From NCBI GenBank assembly GCA_039683095.1, contig JBDKSB010000012.1, positions 590,293-654,292 on the forward strand: a DNA stretch of 64,000 nucleotides. The letters run 5' to 3'. Position 1 is the first letter of the stretch. The number at the start of each line of letters is the position of its first letter. Shown piece after piece: positions 8,341-18,020 of the stretch. Made by a program: the position numbers and the translations under genes. Source of the stretch: Acidobacteriota bacterium. Lineage in GTDB: Bacteria; Acidobacteriota; Aminicenantia; Aminicenantales; Saccharicenantaceae. The notes under the pieces were generated by a model. The model was not told the origin of the DNA, did no database searches, and worked only from the letters and a program-made list of their open reading frames with translations.

Positions 8341-8369
8341 TTTACAGCCCGCCCCGGTTGTGCTATCAC
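8341..8369 (+). promoter_or_regulatory. Promoter for the tup-moa operon
   Basis: TTTACA (8341-8346) is separated by 17 bases from TATCAC (8364-8369), matching the sigma-70 type -35 (5 of 6) and -10 (4 of 6). The predicted start near 8376 would put the whole candidate riboswitch in the 5' leader. Confidence 0.55.
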
Positions 8370-8370
8370 A

Positions 8371-8478
8371 TCGGTGCTCCGAGCCGAAGGCGCTACAGCC
8401 GGTCAGGCCAGGCCCTTCGGCCGACAGGGAGGGGCGGGAAACGGCCTCTCCTTCCGCCCGCGAAAAGGAGACAACGTG
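8371..8478 (+). promoter_or_regulatory. Candidate molybdenum/tungsten cofactor riboswitch
   Basis: The tupA leader folds into nested helices. CTCC (8377-8380) pairs with GGAG (8467-8470), which is the tupA Shine-Dalgarno. GCCGAAGG (8383-8390) pairs perfectly with CCTTCGGC (8414-8421). Inside lies GCC/GGC (8398-8400 with 8406-8408). GGGAGG (8427-8432) pairs with CCTCTC (8445-8450) around a GGGAAAC-containing loop. CUCCGAGCC, CCGGUCA and GGGAAACG-CCUC resemble the Moco RNA motif as I remember it, and the genes downstream (tungstate uptake, Moco synthesis) are its typical targets. Basal pairing over the ribosome site implies translational control. Whether this is the Moco or the Tuco form cannot be settled by eye. 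Confidence 0.62.
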
Positions 8479-9390
8479 CGCCGCTCGCTCAAGTTCCACC
8501 GCCTGTCCGGGTGCGTCCTGGCCTGCGTCGCCGGGGGATGGCTGCTCGCCGCCGCCGCGGCCGCCGGCCCCGGGATCGCGCCTCTCGCCGAGACGAACGG
8601 CCCCCCTCGGGATCAGCCCCGTCAGCCCGCGCGGGCTTTGATGCTGGCCACGACGACGAGCGTCGACGCCACCGGGCTTCTCGACGTCCTGGCCGACGCC
8701 TTCAAGCGGGATTCGGGCATAGCGCTCAGATGGATCGCCGTGGGCACGGGCGCGGCCCTCAAGCAGGCCCGCGACGGCAACGCCGACGTCGTCATCGTCC
8801 ACGCCCGCAAGCTCGAGGATGAATTCCTCCGCGACGGCTTCGGGGTCAACCGCCGGGTCTTCGCCCGGAACTACTTCATGCTCGTCGGCCCGCCCGGCGA
8901 CCCGGCCGGCGTCGCCGGCGCCCCCTCCGTCGCCGAGGCCCTCGGCCGCATCCGGGCGAAGGGCGCCGCCTTCGTCAGCCGCGGCGACAAGTCCGGGACG
9001 CACGCCCGGGAGCTCGAGCTCTGGGCCCTGGCCGGCGGCCAGCCCGGCGCGGGCTATCTCGAGACGGGCCAGGGCATGGCCGAGACCCTCCGCGTCGCCG
9101 CCGAGCGGCGGGCCTACACCCTGACCGACAGCGCGACCTTCTACGCCTCGAAGGGCCTCGAAGGGCTCCGCCTCGTCTTCGGGGACGCCCCCGAGCTCGA
9201 GAACATCTACGCCGTGATCGCCGTCGATCCGGTCCGCGTCCCGGCGGCCCGTTACGGCGAAGCCATGGCCTTCATCGCCTTCCTGACCTCGCCCCGCGGC
9301 CAGAAGATCATCGGCGAGTTCCGGGGCCGGGCCGGCCGCCCGCTGTTCGAGCCGCTGGCCGGCGTCGCCGGGGTGGACCTGGTCAAATGA
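8476..9390 (+). CDS. tupA: Tungstate/molybdate ABC transporter substrate-binding protein
   Basis: Exported binding protein of 304 residues. Translation starts at GTG with AAAAGGAG five bases upstream, the site covered by the leader helix. A signal peptide (about 1-35) precedes LATTTSVDATGLLDVLADAFKRDSG, the TupA-type signature in which the TTTS segment lines the oxyanion site. VGTGAALKQARDGNADVVIVHA and FVSRGDKSGTHARELELW are further family landmarks. TupA proteins usually prefer tungstate over molybdate. The last codons overlap tupB (ATGA). Confidence 0.9.
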   Translation: MRRSLKFHRLSGCVLACVAGGWLLAAAAAAGPGIAPLAETNGPPRDQPRQPARALMLATTTSVDATGLLDVLADAFKRDSGIALRWIAVGTGAALKQARDGNADVVIVHARKLEDEFLRDGFGVNRRVFARNYFMLVGPPGDPAGVAGAPSVAEALGRIRAKGAAFVSRGDKSGTHARELELWALAGGQPGAGYLETGQGMAETLRVAAERRAYTLTDSATFYASKGLEGLRLVFGDAPELENIYAVIAVDPVRVPAARYGEAMAFIAFLTSPRGQKIIGEFRGRAGRPLFEPLAGVAGVDLVK

Positions 9391-10040
9391 TCGTCCGCGA
9401 GCTGGCCCTGGCGATCTGGATCTCGCTCAAGACGAGCGGGCTGGCCGCCCTGATAGCCAGCGCCCTCGCCGTGCCGTTCGCGCTCTTCCTGGCCGGCCGC
9501 GATTTCCGCGGCAAGAAGCTCGTCCTCGTCGTCAACCAGACCTGGATGGCCGCCCCCACGGTCGTCATCGGCCTGCTCTTCTATTCGCTGCTCAGCCGCA
9601 GCGGGCCCCTGGGCGGGCTCGGCCTTCTCTACACGCAAACGGCCATGACCGTCGGCCAGATCTTCCTCGTCCTGCCGCTCGTCACCGGATTCTCGTACAC
9701 CGCCCTGCGGCAGGTCGATCGCCGGGCCCGCCAGACCGCGCTGACCCTCGGCGCCAGCGGCCGCCAGGCCGGCTGGATCGTCCTCCGCGAGGCCCGCTTC
9801 CCGCTTCTCGTGGCCGTCCTGGCCGGCTTCGCCCGGGCCGTCTCCGAGGTCGGCATCGCCATGATGCTGGGCGGCAACATCCGCGGCGCCACCCGCAACA
9901 TCACGACCTCGATCGCCCTCGAGACGGCCAAGGGCGAGTTCCGCAACGGCGTCATCCTCGGCGCCCTGCTCCTGGTCATCACCCTGGGCATCAACGTCCT
10001 CGTCCAGGCGGGCCTGCGCGGGCGCGACGGGGAGTCCTGA
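9387..10040 (+). CDS. tupB: Tungstate ABC transporter permease
   Basis: Inner-membrane permease of 217 residues with about five or six membrane helices. The cytoplasmic coupling (EAA) loop ALTLGASGRQAGWIVLREARFPLL is clear, followed by ARAVSEVGIAMMLGGNIRG, as in TupB proteins. The start overlaps the tupA stop by four bases and the stop is one base before tupC, so expression should be coupled. Confidence 0.92.
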   Translation: MIVRELALAIWISLKTSGLAALIASALAVPFALFLAGRDFRGKKLVLVVNQTWMAAPTVVIGLLFYSLLSRSGPLGGLGLLYTQTAMTVGQIFLVLPLVTGFSYTALRQVDRRARQTALTLGASGRQAGWIVLREARFPLLVAVLAGFARAVSEVGIAMMLGGNIRGATRNITTSIALETAKGEFRNGVILGALLLVITLGINVLVQAGLRGRDGES

Positions 10041-10041
10041 G

Positions 10042-11105
<1,064 letters not shown>

Positions 11106-11109
<4 letters not shown>

Positions 11110-12335
11110 TCGAATACGCCGATGCCCGCGCCCTGGTCATCGCCGCGGCCAGATCCCTGCCGGCGGAGGCCGTCCCTCTGGCCGCGGCCCTGGGCCGCAC
11201 CCTGGCCCGGGACATCAGGGCCCCCGAGCCCGTGCCGCCGTTCACCAAGGCGGCCATGGACGGCTACGCCGTCCGGGCCGAGGACACGCGCCCGGCCGCG
11301 GGCGGGCCCGAGGCCGGGGCCCGGGGCGCCGTCTCGCTCGACGTCCTCGAGGACCTGCCGGCCGGCCGGACCTCCCGCAGGATCGTCGGCCCCGGCCAGG
11401 CCGTGCGCATCATGACCGGCGCGCCCCTGCCCCGCGGCGCCGACGCCGTCGTCATGGTCGAGGATACCGAGGCCTCCGGCCTCACGGTCCAGGTGCGGCG
11501 CGGGGTCAAGCCCGGCGACAACGTCGGCCTGGCCGGCGAGGACCTGGGGAAAGGCGATCTCGTGCTGGCCCGGGGGACGCTCATCGGCCCGGCCGAGATC
11601 GGCCTGCTGGCCGCGGCCGGCCGGGCCCGCGTGCCGGTCGTCCGGCAGCCCCGGCTGGCGGTCATCGCCACGGGCGACGAGATCGTCGAGCCCGGCGAGC
11701 GCAAGCGCGCGGGCCAGATACGAAACTCCAACGGCCCGGCCCTGACGGCCATGGCCCGGCAGGCCGGCGCCGACGCGGCCTACCTCGGCATCGCCCGCGA
11801 CCGCAACGCCTCGCTCGCGGCCCGGCTGGCCCGGACCAGGGGCGCCGACGTCGTCGTCCTGTCGGGCGGCGTCTCGGTCGGCGACTACGACCTGGTCAAG
11901 GCCGAGCTCGAGGCCTCCGGCGTCAAGCCCGTCTTCTGGAAGGTCCGAATCAAGCCGGGCAAGCCCGTTTTCTTCGGCGTCCGGGGCCGGCAGCTGGTCT
12001 TCGGCCTGCCCGGCAACCCGACCAGCTCCCTGGTGACGTTCCTGCTCTTCGTCCGGCCGGCCCTCGACCGCCTCCTCGGCCGCGCCGCGGCGGGGCCGGA
12101 GAGGGCGACGGCCGTCCTCGACGCGGCCATCGCGGCCAAGCCCGGCCGGATGCAGTTCCTGCGGGGCCGGCTGGCCGGCCGGGGCCCGGTCCTCAAGGTC
12201 ACGCCCTACGAGGACCAGCGCAGCGGCGTGCTGCGGTCCATGGTCCACGGCCGCGTCCTAATCGTCGTCCCGGCCGACGCGGCCCGGCTCGAGGCCGGCA
12301 GCGAGGTCGAGATCCTCTACACGGACGGACGGTAG
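11106..12335 (+). CDS. moeA: Molybdopterin molybdenumtransferase
   Basis: Inserts molybdate (or tungstate) into adenylylated molybdopterin. It has 409 residues, normal length. Landmarks are PFTKAAMDGYAVRAEDT near residue 40, GAPLPRGADAVVMVEDTE, VIATGDEIVEPG, VVLSGGVSVGDYD and GLPGNPTSSLVTF, together covering the four MoeA domains. It overlaps tupC by four bases, so uptake and insertion of the metal are directly coupled. Only one MoeA is visible, so metal choice is not revealed by paralogy here. Confidence 0.96.
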
Positions 12336-12337
12336 CC

Positions 12338-12811
12338 ATGGCCCAGCTCAGCCACCTAGACCGCAAGGGCCGGGCCCGGATGGTGGATATCGGGGAGAAG
12401 CCCGTCACCCGGCGCGAGGCGGAGGCCTCGGCCTTCGTCAAGCTCGGCCCGGAGACGCTCCGGCTGGTGCGGGCCAACGGCCTGGCCAAGGGCGACGTCC
12501 TCAGCACGGCCCGGCTGGCCGGCATCCAGGCGGCCAAGCGGACCGCCGAGCTGATCCCCCTGACCCATCCCCTGCCGCTCGACAACGTCGCCGTCGAGCT
12601 GGACCTCGAGAAGACCGGCCTGCGCGTCCGTTGCCGCGTCTCGCTCGAGGCCAAAACGGGCGCCGAGATGGAGGCCCTGACCGGCGCCGCCGTCGCCGCC
12701 CTGACGGTTTACGACATGGTCAAGGCCGTCGAGCGCGGGGCCGAGATCGTCCGGCTGCGACTCGACTCCAAGAGCGGCGGCAAGACCGGGGTCTACCGGA
12801 GACGGACATGA
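12338..12811 (+). CDS. moaC: Cyclic pyranopterin monophosphate synthase
   Basis: Second enzyme of Moco synthesis, converting 3',8-cyclo-GTP to cPMP. 157 residues. MVDIGEKPVTRREA opens the fold. AGIQAAKRTAELIPLTHPLPL holds the catalytic Lys and His, and TVYDMVKAV the Asp and Lys. The usual LCHP is LTHP here; that Cys is not a known catalytic residue. It sits two bases after moeA and its stop overlaps the MOSC gene by four bases. Its normal partner moaA lies two genes downstream. Confidence 0.95.
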   Translation: MAQLSHLDRKGRARMVDIGEKPVTRREAEASAFVKLGPETLRLVRANGLAKGDVLSTARLAGIQAAKRTAELIPLTHPLPLDNVAVELDLEKTGLRVRCRVSLEAKTGAEMEALTGAAVAALTVYDMVKAVERGAEIVRLRLDSKSGGKTGVYRRRT

Positions 12812-13287
12812 GCCCGGCCGCCGGCGGGGCGGGGACGTCGGGCACGATCGTCGCCGTCAACACGAGCCCGAAGAAGGGGCAGATGAAGCGTCCGGTCGCG
12901 TCCGTGGAGATCACGGCCGGGCGCGGCATCGAGGGCGACGCCCACCGGGATTTCGGGCGACGCCAGGTCTCGCTCCTGGCCATCGAGGACATCGAGGCCC
13001 AGAAGGCGCTGGCCGGAGCCGGGGCGGCCGGGATCGAGATCGGTCCGGGCGCCTTCGCCGAGAACCTGACGACGCGCGGCCTCGACCTCGCGTCGCTCCG
13101 CGTCGGCGACGAGCTCGTCGTCGCCGGCACGGTCCGGCTGAGAGTCAGCCAGATCGGCAAGGATTGCCACGCCAGGTGCGCCGTATATCGACTGGTCGGC
13201 GACTGCATCATGCCGGCCCGCGGCATCTTCTGCGAGGTCCTGAGCGGCGGCGCCGTCCGGGCGGGAGACGCGATTGAGCGGGCCTAA
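12808..13287 (+). CDS. MOSC-domain protein
   Basis: 159 residues forming a stand-alone MOSC domain, as in proteins thought to handle sulfur for the molybdenum cofactor. KRPVASVEITAGRGIEGDAH opens the domain. QIGKDCHARCAVYRLVGDCIMPARGIFCEVLSGG is typical of MOSC proteins encoded beside mogA, and its conserved cysteines could carry persulfide. It starts by ATGA overlap with moaC and overlaps the moaA start by 14 bases. Its substrate enzyme is unknown. Confidence 0.88.
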   Translation: MSPAAGGAGTSGTIVAVNTSPKKGQMKRPVASVEITAGRGIEGDAHRDFGRRQVSLLAIEDIEAQKALAGAGAAGIEIGPGAFAENLTTRGLDLASLRVGDELVVAGTVRLRVSQIGKDCHARCAVYRLVGDCIMPARGIFCEVLSGGAVRAGDAIERA

Positions 13288-14254
13288 GGTCCTGCGCATC
13301 TCGGTCACGGACCGCTGCGACCTGCGCTGCGTCTACTGCATGCCGGAGGCAGGCGTGCCGCTCGTCCCCATGGGCGACATGCTGAGCTACGAAGAGATCG
13401 CGGTCATCGCCCGGGCGGCCATGGCGGCGGGAGTGCGGCGCTTCCGGCTGACCGGGGGCGAGCCGCTGGCCCGGCGCGGCCTCGCGGCGCTGGTCCGGCT
13501 GCTGGCCGGGCTCGGGCCCGACGACCTGGCGCTGACGACCAACGGCCTGCGCCTGGCCGAGCACGCCGGCGAGCTCCGGGAGGCCGGGCTGCGGCGGGTC
13601 ACGGTCAGCCTGGACACGCTCCGGCCGGACCGGTTCGAAGCCATCACCCGGCGGACAGGGCTCGACCGCATCCTGGCCGGGATCGAGGCGGCCCGCGCGG
13701 CCGGCCTGGCCCCGGTCAAGGTCAACACGGTCGTCATCCGCGGCGTCAACGACGACGAGATCCCCGATTTCGTCCGGTTCGCGGACCGGCAGGGCCTGGA
13801 GCTCCGCTTCATCGAGCTCATGCCGACGAGCGGCCTGACCTCCGACTGCAAGGAGCTGGGCGCCTGGCGGCCGGCCCTCTTCGTCAAGGGCGAGGAGGTC
13901 CGGGCCCGGATCGAAGAGGCTTTCGGGCCGCTCGAAAAGCTCCCGGGCGGGGGCGGCGTGGCGCAAGTCTGTCGGCTCGACCGGCCCGGCGTCCGGGCCC
14001 GGCTCGGCTTCATCACCCCCATCTCCGAGCCTTTCTGCCGCGGCTGCGAGAGGCTGCGGCTCGGCCCGGACGGCCGGTTGAGGATCTGCCTGTTCGACCG
14101 CGGCGGCCTCGACCTGCGGCAAGCCCTGCGCCGGGACAAGGCCGGGCCGGCGGAGCTGGAGGCCCTGTTCCGGGCGGCGTTCGAGGCCAAGACGACTTGG
14201 GAGCGCGGCGCGATCGAGAGCCTGTCGAGCGACATGTTCAGGATCGGAGGCTGA
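13274..14254 (+). CDS. moaA: GTP 3',8-cyclase (radical SAM)
   Basis: First step of Moco synthesis. 326 residues. The radical-SAM cluster is CDLRCVYC (CxxxCxxC). The second iron-sulfur cluster lies in FCRGCERLRLGPDGRLRICLF. The protein ends in GG, the C-terminal dipeptide required for MoaA activity. RFRLTGGEPLARR is the SAM-binding GGE motif. The start is TTG at 13274 with GGGAG six bases upstream, inside the end of the MOSC gene; no ATG fits before the cluster. Confidence 0.95.
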   Translation: MSGPKVLRISVTDRCDLRCVYCMPEAGVPLVPMGDMLSYEEIAVIARAAMAAGVRRFRLTGGEPLARRGLAALVRLLAGLGPDDLALTTNGLRLAEHAGELREAGLRRVTVSLDTLRPDRFEAITRRTGLDRILAGIEAARAAGLAPVKVNTVVIRGVNDDEIPDFVRFADRQGLELRFIELMPTSGLTSDCKELGAWRPALFVKGEEVRARIEEAFGPLEKLPGGGGVAQVCRLDRPGVRARLGFITPISEPFCRGCERLRLGPDGRLRICLFDRGGLDLRQALRRDKAGPAELEALFRAAFEAKTTWERGAIESLSSDMFRIGG

Positions 14255-14256
14255 CG

Positions 14257-14751
14257 ATGAAGGTCGGCATTCTCACCGTGAGCGACAAGGGCGCGCGGGG
14301 CGAGCGCGAGGACAAGAGCGGCCCGGCCATCCGCGAGATGATCGAGGCCGCGGGCGGCCAGGTCGTCCGGACGAAGATCGTGGCCGACGAGCCCGACGAC
14401 ATCCGGGCGGCGCTCGTCGCCTGGTCGGACGAGGGCCTGGACCTCGTTTTGACGACCGGCGGCACGGGCTTCAGCCCGCGCGACCGGACGCCCGAGGCCA
14501 CCAGGGCCGTCATCGAGCGCGAAACCCCGGGCCTGCCGGAAGCCATGCGCCGGGCCGGGGCGGAGAAGACGCCGGCGGCCATGCTCAGCCGGGCGGCGGC
14601 CGGCATCCGCGGCTCGACGCTCATCGTCAACCTGCCGGGGAGCGAGAAGGCCGTGCGGGAAAGCCTGGCCGCGATCCTGCCGGCCCTGCCCCACGGGATC
14701 GACGTCCTCAAGGGCGCGGTCTCGGAGTGCGGGTCAACGCGCCGTCACTGA
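14257..14751 (+). CDS. mogA: Molybdopterin adenylyltransferase (MogA/MoaB family)
   Basis: Activates molybdopterin with AMP before metal insertion by MoeA. 164 residues. MKVGILTVSDKGARGEREDKSGP starts the fold. LVLTTGGTGFSPRDRTPEATRAVI contains the conserved nucleotide-binding residues, and LPGSEKAVRESL the C-terminal motif. GGAGG lies six bases before the ATG. It is the last gene of the operon. MoaD, MoaE, MoeB and MobA equivalents are not in this window. Confidence 0.93.
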   Translation: MKVGILTVSDKGARGEREDKSGPAIREMIEAAGGQVVRTKIVADEPDDIRAALVAWSDEGLDLVLTTGGTGFSPRDRTPEATRAVIERETPGLPEAMRRAGAEKTPAAMLSRAAAGIRGSTLIVNLPGSEKAVRESLAAILPALPHGIDVLKGAVSECGSTRRH

Positions 14752-14803
14752 GCCGCTGAAGGCTGGCGGATATCCCGCCGCTGGCGGGGGGGCGCGGAGG
14801 CCG

Positions 14804-15226
14804 TCAGTCGCCGGCCAGGTCGGGCTTGAAGCCGCGGCCCTTCTTCTTCTCGGCGACGCGGCGCTTGTCGGCCAGCATCTTCTCCTTGGCCCGCTTGGAG
14901 CGCTTCCTCTTCTGGCGGCGGATCCTGGCGATCCGCTGCTCCTCTTCGCTCTCTTTCCCGAGGATAGCCGACTCGATCTTGTCGGCCAGGATGCGGCGGG
15001 CCAGGAACCGGTTGAGGGCCTGGGAGCGCTCCTGCTGGCACTTGACCTCGGTGCCGGTCGGCAGGTGCTTGAGATAGACGCAGGTCGCGACCTTGTTGAC
15101 GTTCTGGCCGCCGTGGCCACCCGAGCGGATGAACTTTTCGACCAGGTCGTCCTCGCGGATGCCGAGCCGGGCCATCCGCTCCGCCAGGGCCTGCTCTTTT
15201 TCGGGTCCGACGCCGAATGTGGCCAT
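14804..15226 (-). CDS. RF-1-domain ribosome-rescue factor (MTRFR/C12orf65-like)
   Basis: 140 residues. It carries the peptidyl-tRNA hydrolysis loop in SGGHGGQNVNKVAT (GGQ), with no codon-recognition domain. CVYLKHLPTGTEVKCQQERSQALNRFLARRILADKIE closely follows the pattern of mitochondrial MTRFR (C12orf65). The C-terminal 50 residues are extremely basic (RRQKRKRSKRAKEKM), as expected for binding the ribosomal tunnel or large subunit. It probably releases stalled peptides. It is convergent with mogA; a small hairpin CCCGCC/GGCGGG (14774-14788) lies between them. Confidence 0.85.
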   Translation of the reverse strand: MATFGVGPEKEQALAERMARLGIREDDLVEKFIRSGGHGGQNVNKVATCVYLKHLPTGTEVKCQQERSQALNRFLARRILADKIESAILGKESEEEQRIARIRRQKRKRSKRAKEKMLADKRRVAEKKKGRGFKPDLAGD

Positions 15227-15279
15227 GCCCCTATGCTAACCCAAATCGGGGACCGGCGGGAAGCGGAGTCTTCGGAGCG

Positions 15280-15308
15280 TTGCGTTCCCGCTTTTCTTGG
15301 AATAAACT
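15280..15308 (+). promoter_or_regulatory. Promoter for the M14 peptidase gene
   Basis: TTGCGT (15280-15285), a 17-base spacer and TAAACT (15303-15308) lie 34 bases before the chosen ATG. The -35 match is weak and the -10 fair. Confidence 0.4.
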
Positions 15309-15341
15309 CGGCCCCCGGTCGTCCAAACCATGGAGGTTCCT

Positions 15342-17126
15342 ATGAAGAAGACCGCCCGGATCCTTGGCTCTCTAGCCCTTTTCGCCCTCGCCGCCTCGCT
15401 CGTCCCGCCAGCCGCGTCCGCCCAGACGCCTCCGGCCAAGCCGCAGACCCCTAGCGGAGCCCAGGGCCAGGGCCCGCAGGGCGAGCCTTTTCCGCTGCCG
15501 CCGGTCCCCCCGGTTCCGCCGCCGCCCGCGCCGCCGGCTTCCGGCCCGGTGACGACGGCCGAAGCCTCCGCTTACGCCGCGACCTCGACCTACGCCGAGG
15601 TCATGGCCTTCATCCGCGGCCTCCAGGAGCTTTCCCCCCTCGTCCGGGTCGAGACGATCGCCGCGTCGACCGAAGGGCGGGACATCCCGCTCCTGGTCAT
15701 CGGCAAGCCGGTCCCCCGCGACCCGCTGGCCCTGCGCTATGACAAGCGGATCGTCGTCTATATCCAGGCCAACATCCACGCCGGCGAGGTCGAGGGCAAG
15801 GAATCGGCCCTGATGCTCGTCCGCGACATCCTCCTCGATCCCAAGCTGCCCTACCTCGACCGGATCGTCCTGCTCGTCGCGCCGATCTTCAACGCCGACG
15901 GCAACGACAAGATGGACCCCCGCAACCGCTACGGCCAGGTCGGCCCGGAGAAGGGCTCGGGCGTCCGCCACAACGGCCAGAACCTCGATCTCAACCGCGA
16001 CGCCATGAAGCTCGAGAGCCCGGAGATGCGGGGCCTCGTCCGCAACGTCCTGCTGCGCTGGGACCCGGCCCTTCTCGTCGACTGCCACACGACCGACGGC
16101 TCCTTCCACCAGGAGCCGGTCACCTACTCCTGGCCGCTCTGCCCGAACGGCGACGCCGCGGTACTGAAGTACGCCCGCGACAGGATGCTGCCGGCCGTCG
16201 ACGCCGCGCTCGAGAAGAAATACGGCACCCTCGCGGTCCCCTACGGCGACCCCATGGACTTCCGGGACATGGGCAAGGGCTGGCGGACCTTCGGCCCCGA
16301 GCCCCGCTACATGACCAATTACATCGGCCTGCGCGGCCGCCTCTCCGTCCTGATCGAGAACTACAATTACGCCGACTTCAGGACCCGGGTCGCCGGAAAC
16401 TACCACATGCTCCAGGCCCTGCTCGACTACTGCGGCGCCAACGCCGCCGAGATCCAGAAGCTCGTGGCCGACGCCGACGCCCGGACGATCCAGGCCGGCC
16501 TGGCCCCGGCCGAGGCCGGCGCGTTCGGGCTCGACATCGAGGTCCGGCCCCTGCCCGGCACGATCTCGATCCTCGGCTACGAGATGGAAGCCCCGGCCGC
16601 GCCCGCCGAAGGATCACCCGCCGGACCCTTCCCGCGCCTGCGGCCGACCGACAGGTCCAAGACCTACACCATGCCTTATTACGCCGACTTCGAGCCCAAG
16701 CGCTCCGTTCGGCTGCCCTTCGCCTACCTGATAACGGCCGGGGGTACGGAGGTCCTCGGCAAGCTGCGCCAGCACGGCGTCGCCGTCGAGCGTCTGACCG
16801 AGCCGGCGGCCCTCGAGGCCGAGGCCTTCCGCATCAAGGAGGTCAAGGGAGCGGAGCGCCTCTACCAGGGCCACCGGACCGACTCGGTCAAGGGAGACTA
16901 TGCCGTCGAGAAGCGGGACTTCCCCAAGGGCACGCTGCTCGTCCGGACGGCCCAGCCGCTCGGCCGGCTGGCCGCCTGCCTCCTCGAGCCGGAGAGCGAC
17001 GACGGACTGCTCCTCTGGAACTTCTTCGACCGTGACATCGTCGCCCAGTGGGGCCGCAGCCCGCAGACCTACCCCGTGTACAAGCTTTGCGCGCCGGTGA
17101 ACCTGCCGTCAGAAGGGATCGATTAG
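15342..17126 (+). CDS. Exported M14 zinc carboxypeptidase
   Basis: 594 residues. A signal peptide (to about AQT, residue 28) is followed by a proline-rich linker (PLPPVPPVPPPPAPPA). The M14 fold has zinc ligands in NIHAGEVEGKE (His and Glu) and VDCHTTDG (His), with NGQNLDLNRDAMKLE supplying substrate-binding residues. Translation starts at ATG 15342 with GGAGG five bases upstream; the ATG at 15330 overlaps that site and is unlikely. The C-terminal third (after about 420) is a beta-rich domain without recognised motifs. It probably trims peptides outside the cytoplasm. Confidence 0.9.
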   Translation: MKKTARILGSLALFALAASLVPPAASAQTPPAKPQTPSGAQGQGPQGEPFPLPPVPPVPPPPAPPASGPVTTAEASAYAATSTYAEVMAFIRGLQELSPLVRVETIAASTEGRDIPLLVIGKPVPRDPLALRYDKRIVVYIQANIHAGEVEGKESALMLVRDILLDPKLPYLDRIVLLVAPIFNADGNDKMDPRNRYGQVGPEKGSGVRHNGQNLDLNRDAMKLESPEMRGLVRNVLLRWDPALLVDCHTTDGSFHQEPVTYSWPLCPNGDAAVLKYARDRMLPAVDAALEKKYGTLAVPYGDPMDFRDMGKGWRTFGPEPRYMTNYIGLRGRLSVLIENYNYADFRTRVAGNYHMLQALLDYCGANAAEIQKLVADADARTIQAGLAPAEAGAFGLDIEVRPLPGTISILGYEMEAPAAPAEGSPAGPFPRLRPTDRSKTYTMPYYADFEPKRSVRLPFAYLITAGGTEVLGKLRQHGVAVERLTEPAALEAEAFRIKEVKGAERLYQGHRTDSVKGDYAVEKRDFPKGTLLVRTAQPLGRLAACLLEPESDDGLLLWNFFDRDIVAQWGRSPQTYPVYKLCAPVNLPSEGID

Positions 17127-17146
17127 TACGCGCTCCGGAAAGAGCC

Positions 17147-17965
17147 TTACTTCTTTTTCTTCTTCGCCGAGACGAGGTACTTGCCGCAGTTCTCGCAGAC
17201 GTAGATGTCGTTGGACTCTTCCATGGCCGAGTACATCTGCGTCGAGATGTTGATGTTGCAGCTCTGGCAAACCCCGTCGAGGGCGTCGGCCACGGCGAAC
17301 CCGTAGCGCTCCATCAGCCGGTCGAAGCGGGACAGGACGTCCTTGTCGAACTCCTCCCGGATCATGGCCGCCTGCTTCTGGAGCTCCTTCTGCTGCTCCT
17401 TGGTCGCCTTCTTCCTCTTGAGCTCGATCTCCTGGAGCTTCTTGAGCAGGCGGGCCCGGCTGACGATCTTCTCCTCGTGGATGAAGCGGAACTCGATCCC
17501 CGACAGGATGTCGTAGAGCTCGGCCTTGTCCCTGGCCGTCATGATCCGGCTGCGGTTCTCCGGCCGGATGAGGAAGCGGGCCAGGCCGGCGAAAAGGTGG
17601 TTGAACAGCCCGGGCAGGGTCGGGTTCCAGACGACGAGGATGATCAGGTGGACCTTCTGGCCGTCGTGGGCGTCGAAGTCGATGCCCTTATCCGACCGGC
17701 CGACCGCGACCGCGATCTGGCCCTCGGAGTCCACGCGGGCGTGCGGCAGGGCGACGCCGTAGCCGATGGCCGTGGAGACGAGGTTCTCGCGGTCGATGAT
17801 GCGGGTCAAAACGAGCTTCTTGTTGTCGATGAGCTTCTGCCTGGCCAGCACGTCGAGAAGCTCTTCGATGGCCTCGACCTTGTCCTTGCTTTTCAGGTCG
17901 AAAACGACCTGGTTGGGTTTGAGATAATCGGAGAAGCGGGAAATGTGCAAAGCGGGTTTATCCAT
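17147..17965 (-). CDS. PTS EIIA (PtsN-type) domain fused to a C4 zinc ribbon
   Basis: 272 residues with two modules. Residues 10-155 are a PTS EIIA domain of the nitrogen/fructose type with the phospho-accepting His75 in GVALPHARVD. Residues about 165-225 are a charged coiled coil (LLKKLQEIELKRKKATKEQQKELQKQ). Residues 233-260 form a C4 zinc ribbon (Cys233, 236, 257, 260). The protein ends in a lysine run. A phosphorylation-responsive domain is thus tied to a likely RNA-, DNA- or protein-binding ribbon. No sugar EIIB or EIIC lies nearby, which suggests a regulatory role. Confidence 0.85.
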   Translation of the reverse strand: MDKPALHISRFSDYLKPNQVVFDLKSKDKVEAIEELLDVLARQKLIDNKKLVLTRIIDRENLVSTAIGYGVALPHARVDSEGQIAVAVGRSDKGIDFDAHDGQKVHLIILVVWNPTLPGLFNHLFAGLARFLIRPENRSRIMTARDKAELYDILSGIEFRFIHEEKIVSRARLLKKLQEIELKRKKATKEQQKELQKQAAMIREEFDKDVLSRFDRLMERYGFAVADALDGVCQSCNINISTQMYSAMEESNDIYVCENCGKYLVSAKKKKK

Positions 17966-18020
17966 GCTCTTAGAAGTCTAGCACAGCCGGCCGAAAAAGC
18001 CAATGGCCCGGGGGGGGCCG

